Positions 19,856 to 29,489 of a stretch of DNA of 52,085 bases are shown here, in pieces. The stretch lies in assembly GCA_003427395.1 (NCBI GenBank), contig BFEA01000342.1, forward strand, positions 791,661 through 843,745, given 5' to 3'. How positions within the stretch are numbered: position 1 is the first letter of the stretch; each line of letters starts with the position of its first letter. This DNA comes from Chara braunii (taxonomy: Eukaryota; Streptophyta; Charophyceae; Charales; Characeae). The notes below the pieces were generated by a model that searched no databases, was not told where the DNA came from, and was given only the letters and a program-made list of their open reading frames with translations. A program made the translations under genes and the position numbers.

Positions 19856-20036
19856 CAGTTCTGTCTGATTGAGAGTTGTCAGCAGAAGAACTTCGTGTCT
19901 TTGACTAAGTCGTCCATCCAAGAGATTCAGATGAGGACAGGCATAAAGAATTTCAGCTTTACCTGACTGAGAGTTGTCAGAAAAGGGACTTCGTATTTCC
20001 TGACTAAGTTGCCTGTCTTCGCTCAGATGAGGTAAG
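19856..20036. repeat. Degenerate tandem pair of about 95 bp
   Basis: Two copies share the CTGA(T/C)TGAGAGTTGTCAG block and GACTTCGT, TGACTAAGT and CAGATGAGG blocks in the same order (19856 and 19951). Confidence 0.6.
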
Positions 20037-20250
20037 GGACCTCTCTGAGATCAGTATTTCAGCATTTCCTTGGGACTGACGGGACGTCTCTTGGAAAAGA
20101 AATTCCCAGCTGAGGGAAGGGACCTCACTGGGGTCAGCAGTGAGCATCCTTCTTGAGACTGAAGGGAGGTCCCTGGCAAGGGCTTGATGTTGGTTATCAT
20201 GTTGCTGTTCAGTGCCTCTTGAGACTCAAGGGACGTCTCTTGATAAATGT
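20025..20250. repeat. Degenerate tandem repeat of about 85 bp
   Basis: Three units carry the pairs GGGACCTC and GAGACT(G/C)AAGGGA(C/G)GTC, near 20025, 20107 and 20191. The last unit is shortened. Confidence 0.6.
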
Positions 20251-20354
20251 TTGTCTTGTTATGGGGCATGGGCAGTCTGCTTGTGGGTTATGATATGCTT
20301 GCCTGATTGTCTGTGCCTGGGATTTTCTTCTCTAACCTAAAGACACATTGATTG

Positions 20355-20680
20355 TTGGGGCCGGCCAGAGCCTTACGGCAGTAGGCTGCAATCTGGTGGG
20401 GTCAGCAGGTCCCCGACGCGAGCGTCGAATTTCGTAGTCGACTGAGGCTAAGACTCCGGGGGTCTGGCCTACGAGGTCGAAAGGGGTCAGCTGGAACCCC
20501 ACCGCAGTCAGAGGATGCAATCCAGTGAGGTTTGCCAGAGCCTGGAACTGTGGTTAGACTGAGTCCCACGTTCAAAAATCTGGGTAGGGCGGCCAGCGCC
20601 CTTGGCCTAAAACTGGTGGGTGAGCTGGTCCCCGACCGCAGTGGTCAAATCCGGGTTCGGGACAATTTGACTGACGGGAG
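20355..20680. repeat. Degenerate GC-rich repeat pair
   Basis: GGCC(G)GCCAG(A/C)GCC, CTGGTGGG and GGTCCCCGAC blocks recur in the same order near 20359 and 20587, with weaker echoes to about 20830. Their role is unknown. Confidence 0.5.
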
Positions 20681-21158
20681 GTTTACTGTCATAGGGTGAC
20701 CAGACCCGCTATAGTCTGGTGTCCTGGCGAGAGTGCCAAAGGGCTGCCATACTCGTAGTGGGTATGCTAGTCCTGACCTGGAGGCAAGTCAAAGGGGTTG
20801 TCAAGACAAATGGTCCGACTAGTCTTGGCCTGAGGCGGGCCGAATGAGGTATGTCAGACTGACGGGACGTCTGTCATTCCTGGCCAGTGGTGGGCCAAAA
20901 CCAAGGCAAGCAATAACTCTTGGGTGTGAAGAACTGTTCTGTGACGTCTATCAGTTTATTATTTTATCATTTTATTATTCTATCATTTTATTATTTTATT
21001 TTATTCTAGGTTTTATTTTGTTTACTTGTTGCTTGGTTGTTAATTGACGGGGAGCCTGCTTGTTGGGGCATAGTTTGGCTGTTTGTGGAAGTCGCTGTTT
21101 TGCAGGTATATAAAGACTTTTTTTTTTTTAATATATAAAGACTTATTTGAAAGTTCCC

Positions 21159-21405
21159 AGACCAGAGAAAAGAAAAGGGGTTTGGTATCCCCTTCCTTTT
21201 ATCTGAGAAGTTGAGGAGACGCCTCACTCAGACCAGAGAAAGAAAAGGGGTTTGGTATCCCCTTCCTCTAATCTGAGAAGTTGAGGAGACGCCTCACTCA
21301 GACCAGAGAAAGAAAATAGGGTTTGGTCTCCCATGAACCACTTGAGAAGTTGAGAAGATATCTCACTCAAGCCAGAGAGCAGAAAAAGGGTTTGGTATGC
21401 CCTAC
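21159..21405. repeat. 70-bp tandem repeat
   Basis: AGACCAGAGAAAGAAAAGGGG units start at 21159, 21230, 21300 and 21370, a period of 70-71 bp. The first two are nearly identical, the third diverges, and the fourth is partial. Confidence 0.9.
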
Positions 21406-21725
21406 TCCCAGCATGGCAGACTGGACAAGTGTCCCAAGCATCGGTGTCAGACTGACAATGTTTTCGATTTTACAGCCAAGGTGAAGGTTAAAGTACCCTT
21501 TCTCTGCCATAAAATTCAGATTGAGAACAGATTTCAGAATAATAAGAGGTCCGAACCAGCAGCAAAAAAGAGAGTGGAACCATAATCCTTCTTAAATTTC
21601 TTTGGTGGCCAACAAGCGGCCTGGTTCACAAGGAACCTGCATCCCCGGCCTCAAGGTGTTCAGAATCTCAAGCCAGGGACACTATGAGGTGAGGCATGAA
21701 CTGAAAGATTGGAAAGAGAACTGAT

Positions 21726-22187
21726 TCAGAAGGTTGAGAAAAAGTCACGCTTATACAAGATATAGAAGATCGCCATGAGCTCGATCTGAAGTAGAGAAAG
21801 AAGAAAGAAGATGCTGAAAAGAATGCAGTTGTTGGGACGAGGGGTAGGGGGAGCAGTGCAAGGAACTGAGCGGACAGTCACTAGGGCCCTACTCGCCGTA
21901 GGAGTGATGGGGGCTCTGGGAGTGTAAGGAGGAGAGGAAGTGTCGGGCGCGCCGTAGCGCGCTTCGAATTTCGTCTGGAAATACTCCATCCTGTCCGGGG
22001 ATGGAGTCCTGTCATACCACGCATCAAACGACTGGCGAGGATAGGGTCTCAAGTGAGCATCATGGCCTCGTGGCTCATCTTCCTCCTCCGAACTGTATTC
22101 ACGCCGCGCGCGAGCTGGCGGCTCTTCGCGCGCCTTCCCTCCTCTTCCTCCCCTTCCTCTTCCCTGTACCCAACGTGCCTCATGCAT
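21726..22187 (-). CDS. Antisense ORF of the giant element, RGG-rich unknown protein
   Basis: On the minus strand an ATG at 22187 (MHEARW) opens 153 residues. Visible features are a GRGRGGRGG stretch that could bind RNA, the REYSSEEEDEPRGH acidic patch, FDAWYDRTPSPDRMEYFQTKFEARYG, a Pro/Thr-rich segment, and a hydrophobic end (ILFSIFFLLSLL). That last part contains pyrimidine tracts followed by CAG and might instead be an intron end, so the true C-terminus is uncertain. A TATA box on the same strand lies about 225 bp upstream. Antisense ORFs between integrase and the 3' LTR are known in plant Tat-type elements; I cannot show homology to those. It could also be a chance frame. Confidence 0.45.
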   Translation of the reverse strand: MHEARWVQGRGRGGRGGKAREEPPARARREYSSEEEDEPRGHDAHLRPYPRQSFDAWYDRTPSPDRMEYFQTKFEARYGAPDTSSPPYTPRAPITPTASRALVTVRSVPCTAPPTPRPNNCILFSIFFLLSLLQIELMAIFYILYKRDFFSTF

Positions 22188-22410
22188 GGTGCAAGGTCGA
22201 GTGCTGCCTGAGAGAGAAAACGAGAAAGGAAAGGTGTACAGCAAGATCTGCGAGGCGCAGGTCACTCGGCGATATCAAGTGTTTGACAAAAGGAAGGAGA
22301 AAAGGAAAAGAAAGCACTACGATGAGAGAGACCAGACGATCGGCGCAAAGGCACTGCCATGAGTCGTTACGGTACATTGAAAATGAATGGGAATCCTAAA
22401 CCGTGCGCTG

Positions 22411-22419
22411 TTTTATACT
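22411..22419 (-). promoter_or_regulatory. Antisense TATA box
   Basis: Read on the minus strand the sequence is AGTATAAAA, a good TATA box, 55 bp inside the 3' LTR boundary and facing the antisense ORF. It is not part of the LTR. Confidence 0.4.
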
Positions 22420-22454
22420 CTTCGATCAGCGCATTTCGACCTAGCGGGGACGCT

Positions 22455-22473
22455 GGGTGGGGGGTTGGTATCA
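22455..22473 (+). promoter_or_regulatory. Candidate polypurine tract next to the 3' LTR
   Basis: GGGTGGGGGG (22455-22464) followed by TTGGTATCA abuts the TG start of the 3' LTR. A purine-rich tract here primes plus-strand DNA. It is interrupted by a T and separated by nine bases from the LTR, so it is not a perfect example. Confidence 0.45.
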
Positions 22474-23588
22474 TGTCGGAGGGCGCGGTGTCCCGGCCCT
22501 CCTTCGTGTGCGAGGTTTCTGCTCAGGACTAGTACGGTCCCAACCTCTGCTGCTTGTTAGGCTTGTTCCGAGTCCCTACAGGTTTGGTACCTGAGCGGCA
22601 CCTCGGCGTGGACAAGTCCAGTTGGCGTTTGCCTCTGCAAAAGGGTGCGCCACAGGACTTTCCATTGGTCCACGCAGGCTCGGCGCCCTGCTGTACAGCA
22701 GAGCACTACCGGCCTGTAGTCGTGGTAGCCGCCGGGCTCGCCCTGGGACGCGAAGGTAGAGGGAAGGGTGCGGCCTTTTCTACTGCGCGTCGAGTGCCCC
22801 TCTGCCAGGTTATGGGTTAGGTGCACGAAACAAGTCGCTGTCAGAAAGGAAAGGCAGAGCGAAAGGAAATAAAAGAAAGTAAAAGTGTAAAAGTGAAAGA
22901 AGGCTGGGCGTTTGATCAGCACGTGGATCAGGGCCCTTGCTCTAATTCGGAATAATCCAGCAACAGTTGGTCACTTTATCGTTGAAGTTTTCCTTTTCCT
23001 TTACTGTCATTGTTATTATTATTATTATTATTACTATCTTACTGGTTTCTCGGGCGCGTTTTTCCTTTTTGGTCTCTGTCACTTGGTAGGGGAATCCGAC
23101 GGTTCAATTTTTTGATTTCTATTACTGTCTGACGGCCTAGGCTGGCCCGACCCCTCGTAAGTCGCCTGTGCAAGATCTGCCTGACTGAGCTCCGCACGGG
23201 ACGACCTGAAAGATAGGCGACCCGCGGCCGCATTGGTAGGAGGTTTATCACCCTCCGTGGAGGGTCATAAGCCCCCTCCTTGCCATCGGACACGGGCACC
23301 CAATAGGAGTAGGCCAACTGCGGGTTTTAAAGGAGGGCGGCCGCCGCTGATATCTCGTTATGGGACCAATGTTGAATCTGTAGTCCTATCACTGGGGTCT
23401 GGGACTGACTGTGGCGCGAGGTTTAGTTCGTGGTCGACGGTTGGGTTCTGGACTCGGACACCCCGTAATCTACTTAGTTAAAATTATTGCATTATTATAA
23501 ACTTTTAAAATTCTTGAATCTAAAAGATTTAAAAAGGACTAATCTGAGTCCTTCACTCAGAACACAGGGTCGCGATATGGAGAGAGCC

Positions 23589-23595
23589 TATAAAA
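23589..23595 (+). promoter_or_regulatory. TATA box of the 3' LTR
   Basis: TATAAAA sits in the same context as at 5691-5697. Here it could drive transcription out of the element into downstream LINE sequence, although more than 5 kb of LTR lies in between. Confidence 0.5.
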
Positions 23596-23757
23596 GAGAA
23601 AAGAGGTTGGCTATCTGGGAGCGAGCTGTGGGTGTTCGCGGGTAATCCCGTCTCCTTGATGCCTCTAGTTTGGTGCCAGAGGGCAGAGTGGCGAGGGCTA
23701 GCGTGAGCCATTCGAGTGCGTGCACTTGGGAACGAGGCCTGGCTATTCTGAGTGGCT

Positions 23758-24240
23758 ATGGTGGACCGAAATGGTCTGCGCGGTTACAGACTGAGATATA
23801 TGAAGTATTCCTGGATGTGGGAGCGAAAGGACGAGAAGGGCACTGTAGTGGAAACCATACTGACCTACGGTAAGCCTGAAGGGGAGGTGAGGTTAAAAAT
23901 TAACGTGTGCGACCGTAGGGAGCAGGAGATGAGGAGGGACGAAGGATTGTAGGCCGCGATTACTGAAGCGCGCTACAGGGCTGAGCGGAGGTGCAGACGT
24001 GACGGTGTGACTGTAGGGATGAGGGTGACCGTCACTTACCATGAGGATGATTCCTCAACTGGGACCACGACCAGGGAAGTACAGCATGGGGAACGGGACT
24101 CAGAGGGGGAATCCGAGATGAGTGACAGAGAGGCGGATGTCCAGTCCTGGCATGGGCTGCACCAGATTCGTCAAAACCACCCGCTGGCAGGCCCAGTAGA
24201 GCGCGGGCCCGAAGCGAGCTCACAACAGCGAGGGGACTGA
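23758..24240 (+). pseudogene. LTR ORF 1, 3' LTR copy
   Basis: This frame runs from ATG 23758 to the stop at 24238-24240 and is interrupted only by TAG 23950-23952, where the 5' copy has CAG (Gln). It is therefore closer to an intact ORF of about 160 codons than the 5' copy. Blocks are MKYSWMWERKDEKG, LKINVCDRREQEM, MRVTVTYHEDDSS and QSWHGLHQIRQNHP. It starts about 165 bp after the LTR TATA box. Product unknown. Confidence 0.5.
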
Positions 24241-24527
24241 GGCTAAGACGGGAGCAGTAGGGATGCGACCGAGAGTGGGAGAGAGCGAGAGGAGTCCCTC
24301 AGAGGTCAACACGTGTGAGCGAGTTGCAAAAAAGGGAAGGACGCGAACAGGTGAGAGGGAGAGACTACTCGTTGACGACACCTTCATCTCCGTTGGAGCG
24401 ACAAAATCGTCATCCTCGCGTGACTAAGGTTGCTATCCTGGGAGGCATCGCCTTGTGAGAGTTGCTGCCGACGAAGTCAGTTCTGGACGAACTTGATCTG
24501 AGCTTGATCAAGGCAAGGCGAGCTTCT

Positions 24528-24638
24528 TGCCAGTCCTCGCACGAACGGGACCAGTGGCGATGGAACCACCCGCCCGCGGAATCAGTGGAGAGTGGCCCAG
24601 AGGCCAACTCGAGACGGCGAAGAGACGGGAGCCGCTAG
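24528..24638 (+). other. Second QSWHG module, 3' LTR copy
   Basis: CQSSHERDQWRWNHPP with VESGPEANS ends at TAG 24636-24638. It corresponds to 6725-6835. The Trp and Gly of the module are changed here. Confidence 0.4.
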
Positions 24639-27635
24639 ACGTGAGACAGAAGGTCAAAGCGCGTTAAGGCAGTTAGGAGGGGGAGATCACCCGCAGGCAG
24701 GACGAGTGGAAGAAAGCCCTGGGGCTAGCTCGAGTCGAGAGGCGAACAGACCATAGCGACCTCAAGTGGGATTGTGAAAGGTGTGCCACAAGAAGGAGAT
24801 CCTCACTTCTCTAGTCATGACGAGAACATCAATGTGTACATGTCTTCTCTGGCTAAGCACGCGGTCTTCAATATGAGCTTGGTCAGGAGATGAGTCTCTT
24901 CTTGAGTTCCTTACAGTCGTGTGGGACTGGGCTGATGAGTTGCCAGCTGTTACGAAGGTGGAAAGAGAAACGAGTAAAAAGGGAAGACAGAGAGAACAGG
25001 ATCAGACACAGGAGAGAGAACGGGACTCCCCTCATTACTTGTTGACGTCATGTGTCTGACTAGTGCCGTGTGCAGAGGGGTTCCATTCAATCACTGTCAG
25101 TTGACGTCAGGTTCTTTCCCCTGAGTGGGAAGCTATGAGCGTGTGTTCCCAGCTAGTTAGTAAGTGGCAGTAAGTGGCTGGTGGGACATTGGGTTACTCC
25201 CTTCCCTGGCAGAGGTGCACGTGGCAAAGAGACCAGGGAGACTAAGCAGTTTGATCAAGAACGGGGAAGGGGTGCGACGACAAACTCTGGTTCTGCCTTG
25301 CTGACGTCCCGGACAGTGTTCGCAGTCACCACACGTCTTATGTTTTTGTAGTCAGGACACATGCTCGTGTAAGGGCTCGTTTCGACCATTATTGCCTCTT
25401 CGAGTGAACTGACGGGGAGTTTTCCCTGTTTCATGGACCCCGTGCGACCAACTTGTGATCAGGGGAACACTATCGTCCATTGCTTACGACGATACGAAGT
25501 AAGAGTAGACTGATAGAAGCGCGGTAAGCGATTGTGTTCGCAGAGCTATTGACGTTTCTTGCAGACTGCTACTTGTATCCGTGACCTTGCTACTCGAGTT
25601 GCTCTAGATTGAAGAGGAAAGATGGATAAACTGTATAAAGGCTAATGAAGAGGGGAGTCTTAACTTGCAGCCTGCTAAATGGGTGGGGAGGCGATCTTGG
25701 TTGTTGGTAACTCTTGAAAGATGAGCGGGAGAGAGGCATGCCCTGATGTTCTGTTGTCTGTTTCCCCTCTACTGCGCTTACCAATTGTTCAATTGTTCTC
25801 AGAAGTAATAATAAGACCTCATTTGGATCGATGATCGACATTTACGTTTTGAGTCGGTAAGGTTAGGATCCAACTATTGTCCCATTGCTCCAAGATGCGT
25901 GTAAATTGATCTGCAAAGCCTTTACATCTCTTGTGTTCGTGATCGGTCGCTGAGGCCGCTCCTAATTACTAGGGAAGTACTGGGCAGTGACTCGCTCGGA
26001 TAAAATCACACAGGTTTATTAAAGCTTTTGGTTAATGAAGAAAGGAGGCGAAAAAGTTATTTAAAGGTTTTGTTAACCATCACTCCTATGTGGTGGCAAA
26101 AGTAGAGGTAGGTCGACGTATACTTGAGTCCTATCCACTAGCTTAAGCAGTTTCAAAGGAAAGCAATCTTGGATGGTAAGTCTTTTGTGAGAACTCGCGG
26201 AAAATAGAGTGTTCTCTTCGTGATTGGTCTTCTTGCTTGTGAGCTTGAACTCGAGTTACAACTAATTTTGGTTATTGTATTAGATGATCTCTTTGACTCC
26301 TTTCCACACGGAAGGATATGAGGTGACGCGCTTGAACCAAGTGATAACGATGGGAGATTTGTATAAGAAAAAGGAGGTTGAGCTACACCTCCATTGTTTT
26401 ACTAACTAGGTTTTACGCTCGCAAAGTATACGGTTGGAAGACCTATGAAACTCTGTAGCCGAGAGGCTAGGCTTCGGCGCTACGAGTCGGTGTGTGTTCA
26501 TACGATTACATGAATGTGCGACCGAACGAGTTCGCAGGTACTCTGGCAAGAGGTCTCGTGGGCTTGCAGATGCTAACATGAGAGCATGAGTAATCATGCT
26601 AGTGTGTTAGTGCCCAGGCGACTATGACAATTATAGATACCCACGCGAGTGTGATCGTGTAAAGGTTGCTATACCACTCCGATCTGTAGACTCTTATGTA
26701 AAGATTGCGAAGTCATGCACAGTTCAATGAAATAAACGGTCAAGTTTAGTTCACCACTTTAGCTGGCTTTGGGCTCAAGGAGATCAGTCACTCGCGGATG
26801 CTGAGTCTGTGTGATGAGCCACAGAGGAAAGAAAAGACAGTTGAAAATAATTGGTTATTTGATCGCTAAGTTCCTACTCGATGGAGATTAACACAGGTAA
26901 TTAGTGCTTTGAGTACAGGTGGGGGACTGGTTAATCGGCTCAGGGTGGTGACATACTATCTACTATGTGATGATCTTGTTTCTGATAGACTAGTCAAGAA
27001 GGAAAACTGTTGATTTTCTCTACTTTTACCTTGAAACTGAAGAGTCGTAAGGCTCGGGGGGGGGGCTGTGTAAAATAATTTGTCTTCACTCAAATCAGTC
27101 CTCCCACCTGAGAATCTCAAAAGAGCCCAAAAGAACGGGACGAGGGGTGAATTTTGCAGGTGCCCAGAGGTTTACTCCATACCGATGGTCCTACCCTGAC
27201 CTGACTCCGATCCGGGGAAGTTGGGCAGAAAGTGAGAGTCAGGGAAACGATGCAGCATCCGATTAATTACCCACGGGGAGGGATCACTATCAACTTGGTC
27301 CGATGTTTTGTTAAGCAGAGGCTTTCGCTGGCTGTCGTGAAAATTCAGACCTGAAAAATCTCTGTATTCGATAGCCTCTCCAGTCGGGCAATAAGATAAA
27401 AATTGTTGTGCGCGTTCTTCACTGAGCTGCTAGACGTGCCATGTGGGTGGGCTATGCCTGTGTCACTAGTAGGCCAGCGGTTGTTGTACTGCCCTGTATA
27501 AGCCATGTGAGAAAAACGATACACCACATCTCTAGGCGCAAGCAAGCATAATAGTCGTCTCTCCTTACCGTGCTTCATCAAGCCAGGGCATAGGAAACCG
27601 AGAAAGGAGAGAGAATCATGGGGGACTCCGGGATA

Positions 27636-27866
27636 ATGGTGATGAGATACGCGGCTTGTAAAGAAAAGGTGGAAGGGTGGGAAGAGGATGCCATTAAAAA
27701 TGCCCTACATTATGTGAAGGTAATGAGAAACCAGGCACTAGAGACGGTGAGGGAGTAAACATTCATCGAGTATGTTGTCTATTTCTACGGAATTGATGGA
27801 AAACTGCACAGCACGCTTTCCTCCGTGGAGATTGTTAATCAAGCACGAGAGGCCATCAATAACTAA
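27636..27866 (+). pseudogene. Family B ORF, 3' LTR copy, with a stop
   Basis: This copy is nearly identical to 9804-10034 but has TAA at 27756-27758 where the 5' copy has CAA (a C-to-T change). The rest of the frame is open to the normal stop at 27864-27866. Confidence 0.65.
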
Positions 27867-27997
27867 TAATAAGGGAGGAAAGAGAGGAATACTTAATAAA
27901 TACTGGTGTGATATTACTAGAATGAACTGACTTGGTGGGAGTCACGTAGCAACACTCAGTTCTCAGTCAGCAACTTTCAACAGCATTCGGTTTCAAG

Positions 27998-28135
27998 CAG
28001 TTTCCAGATCAGCAATCAATCAGTTTCCAAATCAGTAATCAATCAGTTTCCAGACCAGCAATCAATCAGTTTCGAGATCAGCAATCAATCCGTTTCCAGA
28101 TCAGCAATCAGTCAGTTTTCGATTTCCAACCGAGC
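27998..28135. repeat. 23-bp tandem repeat in the 3' LTR
   Basis: Units start at 27998, 28021, 28044, 28067, 28090 and 28113. There is one more unit than in the 5' LTR. Confidence 0.9.
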
Positions 28136-28379
28136 GTCCAGTTGGTTTGAGTAAAACTTCATCCAATCAAGTAACTTTCACTCAACACTCGACTGAAACT
28201 CAACCGACATTCAATCGTTAGAAGTGCATGCAATTTTCAGTCTGAACCAAACGACTTTCAAAGAGAACGTTGAGCCATCAGGGTCTGACTAGCAAAACAG
28301 GCAATCCAAAATACATCGTTTAGTGGAGTCGGGTGAGCCGAGGGAATTATTGGAAACTAGCAGTAAAATCATTCACCAC

Positions 28380-28946
28380 ATGAGTACAGTACAATCGCTC
28401 TCTGTCCCTGAGGCTGTTCTCTCTAGCCTCAATCAAGTCGCTTCTAGGGACTCTTTTCGGTATCAGTATGTCAGTGCAGTTCGCTTCAGGCAAGAAGAGC
28501 TGTCTGTTTTTGTGGTTCACACTGTGTTCGCTCGAGGAACGATTCATGACTTGAGACCCTATGTGAGGAAGGGGAAAAAGAACCATGAGCACCTTGACTC
28601 AGTTTGGATTGCAGCAACTAAGTACCTTGAGGAGAGGGAAAGAGAGTTAGACGAGAGTGGTACCAAGCTGATTCGCAGCTTTGGACCCAAGCTTTACGCC
28701 GACTATCCCAAGCCTCCAGTACCTTTTACTCTGAGAGACGGCTCTCACTGGGGTGACCAATTGACCTCGCCAAAAGGTACATTTCTCCATCCACGATCGA
28801 CTACGAGGCAATCACAGAGCCATCTGAGTTCTCGCATCTCAGACGAGGGATTTTCTCTCAGCCGTATCTTCCTACACTATGGGAGGAGTTTTGTGCCATG
28901 GTTGACTTCCGTATCATGGGACTTGGATGAAAGTGCTCGGAACTAG
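28380..28946 (+). pseudogene. Family A ORF, 3' LTR copy, frameshifted
   Basis: It follows the 5' copy through FRYQYVSAVRF, HDLRPYVRKG and YPKPPVPFT. It then loses one base near 28757 (GACCAATTGACC against GACCTGATTGACC) and reads out of frame to the stop at 28944-28946. The upstream in-frame extension starts at a GTG at 28323. Confidence 0.6.
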
Positions 28947-29485
28947 CAGGCTTCAGGTGGCTCTACATTCAGAGGCTGCAGACTCAGAAAGTATGGGGAC
29001 ATGGATCAAGGCACAGGAAACGCACAGCAAAATGAGACTGAGAGTGTGACCCGGAGGGATGAGTGAGGACTTGAGATCTGTGCTAGCCATGCTCTTTTCC
29101 ATATGTACTCTCTGAGATTATTACGAGTTCTCATTCTTCCCTCATCTGACTTTGTCTTGCTTGAGTCAGTCAGTTTTGCTTCTTTGCATTGCCATGCTGG
29201 ATGATTGCATTCTTTAATGATTCTGTCACAGTTCTCAACATTCCATAATTTTATGATTATTATTTGCATAACTTTCTACGGTTCCGAATCAAAATAAAGA
29301 TTCCTAAGACCGGGGACCGACGAAGACCGCAATTGAAGGGTCTCGCTCGAAGCCGGACGCACACAACAGGAAGGGATCTGCATAATTTAATTTATTTTAT
29401 TTATTGCAATCAACATTAAAATCCTGCGTGGCAGCATGTTGGCTTTCTGGTCGCCTCAAGTGGCTCGACTGGAAAAAGTGCGACA

Positions 29486-29489
29486 ACGG
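29486..29489. other. Target-site duplication, right copy (ACGG)
   Basis: This matches 4574-4577. Codon phase agrees: ACG then GTT here continues the Thr-Val of the LINE RT's FADDLTV motif. Confidence 0.85.

Larger units (their letters stand above)
19713..21725. other. Non-coding, repeat-rich region after integrase
   Basis: There is no recognisable gene on either strand over 2 kb. It holds several degenerate tandem families, listed separately: about 95 bp (19856-20036), about 85 bp (20025-20250), a longer GC-rich pair (about 20355-20680), a TTTATTATT run (20955-21010) and a 70-bp array (21159-21405). Similar long 3' untranslated tracts with tandem repeats are known in large plant Ty3 elements. 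Confidence 0.7.
11705..22473 (+). other. Internal region of the giant element
   Basis: This 10,769-bp region between the LTRs contains, in order, the primer-binding site, a leader of about 320 bp (11727-12049) with no gene, five small ORFs of families A and B (12050-14032), gag, protease, RT-RNase H and integrase (14092-19712), a repeat-rich non-coding stretch (19713-21725), the antisense ORF (22187 down to 21726) and a G-rich tract next to the 3' LTR. Confidence 0.9.
4578..29485 (+). mobile_element. Giant LTR retrotransposon, about 24.9 kb, with LTRs of about 7 kb
   Basis: Two direct repeats of about 7.1 and 7.0 kb bound a 10.8-kb interior with gag, protease, RT, RNase H and integrase in Ty3/gypsy order. 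The ends are TG and CA with a 4-bp (or 5-bp) target duplication. The 5' LTR is followed after four bases by a primer-binding site, and the 3' LTR is preceded by a G-rich tract. Five small ORFs of two paralogous families lie between the primer site and gag, relatives occur inside the LTRs, and an antisense ORF lies near the 3' LTR. The size and extra ORFs recall plant Ogre/Tat elements, but the pol sequence does not look like Ogre to me. The copy is old and broken by many stops and frameshifts. Confidence 0.93.
22474..29485 (+). repeat. 3' LTR of the giant element (7012 bp)
   Basis: This is the direct repeat of 4578-11704, starting TGTCGGAGGG and ending GTGCGACA directly against the ACGG target duplication. 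It keeps the TATA box (23589-23595), both QSWHG modules, and family B and family A ORFs, each with at least one disabling change. It has about 45 bp near 25107-25155 that the 5' LTR lacks. Between the listed ORFs I see no other gene. Confidence 0.93.

Noticed and set aside
22466-22474. TGGTATCA before the 3' LTR, like the common initiator-Met primer site
   Set aside because: It lies upstream of the 3' LTR, not after the 5' LTR, where a tRNA-Asp-like site is present.
4578-29485. A large segmental duplication instead of an LTR element
   Set aside because: TG/CA ends, target duplication, primer-binding site, G-rich tract, gag-pol between the repeats and the in-phase LINE flanks fit a retrotransposon far better.
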